Below, piece by piece: positions 60,379 through 64,000 of a stretch of 64,000 bases of DNA. A program made the translations under genes and the position numbers. Source of the stretch: Viridibacterium sp047600765 (GTDB taxonomy: Bacteria; Pseudomonadota; Gammaproteobacteria; Burkholderiales; Rhodocyclaceae); NCBI GenBank assembly GCA_047600765.1, contig JASGKF010000001.1:372001-436000 (forward strand). The letters are read 5' to 3'. How positions within the stretch are numbered: position 1 is the first letter of the stretch; each line of letters starts with the position of its first letter. The notes under the pieces are model-generated. The model saw only the letters and a list, made by a program, of their open reading frames with translations, made no database searches and was not told the origin of the DNA.

Positions 60379-62004
60379 ATGAAGTCGATGCATCTGAAGC
60401 ATGCAGCGGTGTTCGCTGCGCTCGCCGCAAGCAGTCTCGTTCACGCAGCCGTTCCCGGCTTCGCCACCGCTACTGGCGGCGGTAGTGCCACCCCCGTCGT
60501 CGCCAGCAGCCTGTCCGCCATCCAGAGCGCCATCGACAGCTACTCGGGCAGCGGCGGCCTCGTCGTGCAATACACGGGCACCTTCGACCCCGCGCCCATC
60601 CTCGCCAACATTTGCGGCCAGTGGAGCAAGTCCAAGCAGGAAGTGTCGATCAGCGGCAAGAGCAACATCACCATCCTCGGTGCCAACGGCTCGTCGGCCA
60701 ACTTCGGCATCCGCATCAAGGGCTCGTCGAGCAACATCATCGTACGCAACATGACCATCGGCCTCGTACCCGGTGGCTCCAGCGACGGCGACGCCATCGG
60801 TATCGAAGGCACGGCCAGCAACGTGTGGATCGACCACAACGAGCTCTACAGCCGCAATTACAAGTGCGCCGGCACGCCCGGTGACGACACGACTTTCGAC
60901 GGTCTCCTCGACATCAAGTCGGGCGCGACCAACATCACCATCTCGTACAACTACATCCACGATCACCAGAAGGTGTCGCTGGGTGGTTCGAGCGATAGCG
61001 ATGTGTCCACCGTGCGCCGCGTCACCTGGGCCTACAACCGCATCGACAACATCCAGGAGCGCGGCCCGTTCAACCGTGGCGGCCTCTACCACCTCTACAA
61101 CAACTACTACACCAACATCGTCGGCAGCGGTATCAACGCCCGCGTCAACAGCAACAACCTTATCGAAGGCAACTACTTCGAGAACTCGGTGAACCCGGTT
61201 GTGGCGCGCTACAGCAGCACCATCGGTTACTGGGATCTGCGCAACAACAACATCCTCAGCCCGTCGGACTTCGGCACTTACGGCATCACCTGGACGGTGG
61301 ATGGCGATACCAAGAAGAACGCAGACGACTGGACGACGACCAAACCCTTCCCGATCGCCCTGCCCTACAGCTACACCACGCAGCCCGCGCTCAAGGTGAA
61401 GTGCATTGCACTGGCCGCAGCGGGTGCCGGCAAGGGTCTCAAGGAAGCCGCGGATGTCGTTGGTGGTTGCGGTGGTGGCTCATCCTCTTCGGCCCCGTCC
61501 TCGTCGAGCAGCAGCTCCAGCAGCAGCTCTTCGTCCAGCAGTTCTTCCAGCAGCTCGTCGAGCAGCTCTTCTTCGAGCAAATCCTCGTCGTCCTCGTCTT
61601 CGTCGAGCAGCAGCTCCTCGTCGGCCAATGGCAGCAACCTTGCCCTGTCCGGCACGGCCAGTGCATCGGGCCAGTCGGGAAGCAGCCGCACGGCAGCCAT
61701 GTCTAACGACGGCAACACCTCGACGCGCTGGGAGGCCAGCAACAGCAGCCCCGGCAGCTGGCTGCGCATCAGCTTCAGCTCGGCCAAGTCGATCAGCAGC
61801 GTCACCCTGCGTGAGTACCTGTCGCGCATCTCGGGTCACCGCGTCGAAGTGCTGAACGGTTCGACCTGGACCACGGTGGCAACCGGCACTACGGTGGGCG
61901 CGGCGAAGAGCCACAGCTTCCCGGCCGTCAGCACCACGGCGATCCGCGTGTTTGTGACGGGCGCTTCGGGCCAGCCCTCGATCACCGAGTTCGAGGTGTA
62001 CTGA
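60379..62004 (+). CDS. Pectate lyase, family PL1, with poly-Ser linker and F5/8-type C domain (copy 5)
   Basis: 541 residues. Signal peptide MKSMHLKHAAVFAALAASSLVHA. The beta-helix has VWIDHNE, TFDGLLDIKSG, HDHQKVSLGG and ERGPFNR (RxPxxR kept). A nearly pure poly-Ser linker (about residues 366-416) leads to a C-terminal discoidin/F5/8 type C (CBM32-like) domain: LALSGTASASGQ, NTSTRWEAS, SWLRISFSSAKSIS and ITEFEVY. CBM32 modules often bind galactose or polygalacturonate. The tail thus differs from copies 1-3. AGGAG lies 6 nt before the start. Confidence 0.93.
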   Translation: MKSMHLKHAAVFAALAASSLVHAAVPGFATATGGGSATPVVASSLSAIQSAIDSYSGSGGLVVQYTGTFDPAPILANICGQWSKSKQEVSISGKSNITILGANGSSANFGIRIKGSSSNIIVRNMTIGLVPGGSSDGDAIGIEGTASNVWIDHNELYSRNYKCAGTPGDDTTFDGLLDIKSGATNITISYNYIHDHQKVSLGGSSDSDVSTVRRVTWAYNRIDNIQERGPFNRGGLYHLYNNYYTNIVGSGINARVNSNNLIEGNYFENSVNPVVARYSSTIGYWDLRNNNILSPSDFGTYGITWTVDGDTKKNADDWTTTKPFPIALPYSYTTQPALKVKCIALAAAGAGKGLKEAADVVGGCGGGSSSSAPSSSSSSSSSSSSSSSSSSSSSSSSSSSKSSSSSSSSSSSSSSANGSNLALSGTASASGQSGSSRTAAMSNDGNTSTRWEASNSSPGSWLRISFSSAKSISSVTLREYLSRISGHRVEVLNGSTWTTVATGTTVGAAKSHSFPAVSTTAIRVFVTGASGQPSITEFEVY

Positions 62005-62025
62005 GTCAGGCCTTCTGCAGAAAAA

Positions 62026-62056
62026 CAAACGGCGCCCGCGGGCGCCGTTTGTTTTT
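62026..62056. terminator. Bidirectional terminator between pectate lyase 5 and the SPFH gene
   Basis: Stem CAAACGGCGCC/GGCGCCGTTTG with loop CGCG, T-rich after and A-rich before. Confidence 0.92.
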
Positions 62057-62069
62057 GTCGGGCGAGCGC

Positions 62070-62990
62070 TCAGGCTTTCTTCGTCCCGACGATGCCCATG
62101 GCTGCGGTGATCAGGCCTGCCATGTTGCCCATGTCGGCCGGCACCACCACGGTATTGCCTTCCTTGGCAATGCTGCCGAACGCGCCGACGTACTGTTCGG
62201 CAACCTTCAGCTGGATGGCCTTCTCGCCACCTTCGGTCTGGATGGCCGCTGCGATGGAACGGATCGCCGATGCCGTGGCCTCGGCCACCAGCTTGATGGC
62301 CTGTGCCTCACCTTCGGCGCGATTCACGGCGGCCTGACGCTCGCCATCCGAAATCATCACGGCCGACTTCTGCTCGCCTTCGGCCTTGTTCATGGCCTCT
62401 TGACGCTGGCCTTCCGAACGCGCGATCAGCGCTCGCTTCTCGCGCTCAGCCTTGATCTGCAGCTCCATCGCGTGAAGGATGCTTTCGGGCGGCGTGATGT
62501 CCTTGACCTCGTAGCGCAGCACCTTCACACCCCAGGCGCCAGATGCTTCATCGAGCGCCGACACCACGGCCTGGTTGATCTCGGTACGCGCCTCCAGCAA
62601 ACGATCCAGCTCGCGTTTGCCCGCCTCCGAACGCAGCATGGTCTTGGCCAGCTGCTCGATGGCGAACTCGTAGTTGGCGGTGCCGTACGAAGCCAGCTGC
62701 GGATCGGTCACCTGGTAATACAGGATGCCGTCGATCTGCACCTGCGTGTTGTCGCGGGTGATACAGGTCTGCGGCGCCACATCCATCGGCACCTCCTTGA
62801 TCGAGTGCTTGTAGGCCACGCGATCAATGAAAGGCACCAGGAAGTGCAGCCCTGCGTCCAGTTGCTCGTTGAATTTGCCGAGGCGTTCGATGATGAACAC
62901 CGTCTGCTGCGGCACGATTCGAACAGCGCGGACCACGAAGATGAAAGCAATGATCAGCAAACCGAGGGCGAGGAAAGATACATTCGTCAT
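62070..62990 (-). CDS. SPFH/Band 7 membrane protein (QmcA/stomatin-like)
   Basis: 306 residues. One N-terminal TM helix (about 5-22) precedes the band 7 domain: RIVPQQTVFIIERLGKFNEQLDAGLHF, RVAYKHSIKEVPMDV, CITRDNTQVQIDGILYYQV. A coiled coil rich in Lys, Glu and Ala follows (KAEREKRALIARSEGQRQ, INKAEGE-type repeats). These proteins oligomerise on the inner membrane and often pair with an NfeD partner, encoded directly upstream here. Its exact role is unknown; membrane-domain organisation or FtsH control are known for relatives. Confidence 0.94.
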   Translation of the reverse strand: MTNVSFLALGLLIIAFIFVVRAVRIVPQQTVFIIERLGKFNEQLDAGLHFLVPFIDRVAYKHSIKEVPMDVAPQTCITRDNTQVQIDGILYYQVTDPQLASYGTANYEFAIEQLAKTMLRSEAGKRELDRLLEARTEINQAVVSALDEASGAWGVKVLRYEVKDITPPESILHAMELQIKAEREKRALIARSEGQRQEAMNKAEGEQKSAVMISDGERQAAVNRAEGEAQAIKLVAEATASAIRSIAAAIQTEGGEKAIQLKVAEQYVGAFGSIAKEGNTVVVPADMGNMAGLITAAMGIVGTKKA

Positions 62991-63062
62991 ACGTCGTTAC
63001 TCCCGTCTGTGTCAGCGTAAAAATCCGGCCCGGCGCCCGGGCCACGGCTCAGGTCAGACCTG

Positions 63063-63467
63063 TCAGTTCTTGAGTGAAATCCCGACTTCGAGCACATTGC
63101 CCTGGCGGCCCAGCACTTCCAGCTTTTCACCCACCACGGCCGAAGTCGGGCCATTGGCATCCCACTCAGTGCCACGCCAGCGCACGCGCAGCTTGCCGGG
63201 CACGATGACCTGCGCCACCTCGACATTGCCACCACCCTGGTCCTGCGGCATGGCGGCCGCCGGCTCGGGCTTGAAGCGGCGAACGAACAGCGCACCCAGC
63301 ACGCCGACCAGTGCTGCGGCCACGCATTGCCAGCTCAGCTCGAAACCCGTCCACGACAGTGCTGCAGCCGCAGCGCCCGCAATGCCGATGACCAACAGGT
63401 ACAGCGTACCCGTCATCATTTCCGCCACGATGGCGCCTACCGCGACCACCAACCAGAAAAGCGTCAT
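63063..63467 (-). CDS. NfeD-like membrane protein
   Basis: 134 residues from ATG 63467, with GAGGAG 6 nt upstream; ATG 63473 lies inside that spacer. Two to three hydrophobic helices (about 3-60) are followed by a short OB-fold (KLRVRWRGTEWDANGP, GEKLEVLGRQGNVLEV), the NfeD1b layout. NfeD proteins associate with SPFH partners, here the gene 72 bp downstream. The pair is a common two-gene operon. Confidence 0.93.
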   Translation of the reverse strand: MTLFWLVVAVGAIVAEMMTGTLYLLVIGIAGAAAAALSWTGFELSWQCVAAALVGVLGALFVRRFKPEPAAAMPQDQGGGNVEVAQVIVPGKLRVRWRGTEWDANGPTSAVVGEKLEVLGRQGNVLEVGISLKN

Positions 63468-63551
63468 GCACATCTCCTCTCGGGCAACCGGAATGGCTGC
63501 ATGGCGGAGATTATCCCAGCCCCGTGACAGCTCGGGGGTACACTTGGGCAA

Positions 63552-64000
63552 ATGGATGCACACGATCAAACCCCCGGCACGGACCTCGATACATCAACAG
63601 CGGAACAGCCTTTCGCCTCGCTGACCCCGTCTGCGCTGCTCGACGCCATCGACAGCCTTGGCCTGCGAACCGACGGCCGCTTGCACGCACTCAACAGCTT
63701 CGAGAACCGCGTATACCAGGTCGGCATCGAAGCGGACGATGGCAGCGCCGCGCCGATGCTGATCGCCAAGTTCTATCGCCCCGGCCGCTGGACGGATGCG
63801 TCGATACGCGAGGAACACCGCTTTACGCGGCAACTGGCCGAAGCAGAAATCCAGGTCGCAGCCCCGCTCGCCTTCAACGATGAAACCCTGCATCACGTCG
63901 GCGATTTCCGCTTTGCGCTCTACCCGCGTCTGCGTGGCCGGCCGCCGGAACTCAGCGACCTCGATGCGCTGACCTGGATGGGCCGCTTCATTGGCCGCAT
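63552..64000 (+). CDS. srkA: Stress response kinase SrkA (YihE family), N-terminal part
   Basis: The frame opens at ATG 63552 and runs off the right edge without a stop; 149 codons are visible. LLDAIDSLGLRTDGRLHALNSFENRVYQVGIE, LIAKFYRPGRWTDASIREEHRFT and the following LAEAEIQVAAPLAF are characteristic of SrkA/YihE, an aminoglycoside-phosphotransferase-fold Ser/Thr protein kinase. The nucleotide-binding loop (NSFENRVYQV) and Lys in IAKFYRP are present. The catalytic part is outside the window. It is divergent from the NfeD gene. Confidence 0.9.
   Translation, partial: MDAHDQTPGTDLDTSTAEQPFASLTPSALLDAIDSLGLRTDGRLHALNSFENRVYQVGIEADDGSAAPMLIAKFYRPGRWTDASIREEHRFTRQLAEAEIQVAAPLAFNDETLHHVGDFRFALYPRLRGRPPELSDLDALTWMGRFIGR

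Overview
The window is GC-rich, densely packed chromosomal DNA. It reads as a betaproteobacterium, probably of the Rhodocyclales. That placement is an inference from three things: the gene order Rieske oxygenase-xseB-ispA-dxs-folE2, a phaC-phaB-phaB-phaR polyhydroxybutyrate (PHB) cluster, and a glucokinase fused to an RpiR-type regulator. No insertion sequence, prophage, CRISPR array or integrase was seen.

Layout. Positions 1-7079 hold housekeeping genes: the end of cbiB, miaA, a TraB/GumN protein, an orphan TRAP binding protein, pmbA, yjgA, mog, a cold-shock gene and a GNAT acetyltransferase. Positions 7080-14428 are a glucose module: a glucokinase-RpiR fusion, a gtsABCD-like ABC sugar transporter (two genes carry a frameshift as read) and a second, stand-alone glucokinase. 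Two HexR-like operators lie in the divergent control region. Edd of the Entner-Doudoroff pathway is encoded separately at 50727-52547.

Positions 14474-28737 are one long minus-strand chemosensory operon. In transcription order it encodes a FixJ-like regulator, CheR, a REC-EAL protein, a large hybrid histidine kinase, an MCP-like protein (frameshifted), CheY, a STAS protein, CheA, an MCP, CheW, CheD and CheB. CheA carries two tandem MshEN-like repeats. Together with the EAL protein this suggests a chemosensory pathway coupled to cyclic-di-GMP.

Positions 29003-34284 hold the Rieske-xseB-ispA-dxs-folE2 group. A perfect 25-bp palindrome resembling an Rrf2/IscR operator covers the folE2 -10 region. 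Then come rplM-rpsI, a tRNA operon (Ala-Glu-Asp, with a near-consensus promoter), a GlcD-like oxidoreductase, rimO and the PHB cluster. TGC-rich elements before phaR and phaC may be PhaR sites. They are followed by pgeF-rluD, bamD and panC.

Positions 47277-50743 are a tight three-gene operon of unknown function: a membrane protein with a degenerate GT2-like fold, a bactofilin-like protein and a polytopic membrane protein. After edd and an SDR gene, positions 53889-62004 hold five tandem family PL1 pectate lyases with exchanged C-terminal modules. These are separated by near-identical terminators and AT-rich inverted repeats. The window ends with an SPFH/NfeD pair and the start of srkA.

Taken together the genes suggest a motile plant- or sediment-associated heterotroph that degrades pectin, takes up and phosphorylates glucose, uses the Entner-Doudoroff route and stores PHB. 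Three single-base frameshifts in otherwise intact conserved genes could be sequence errors or recent mutations.
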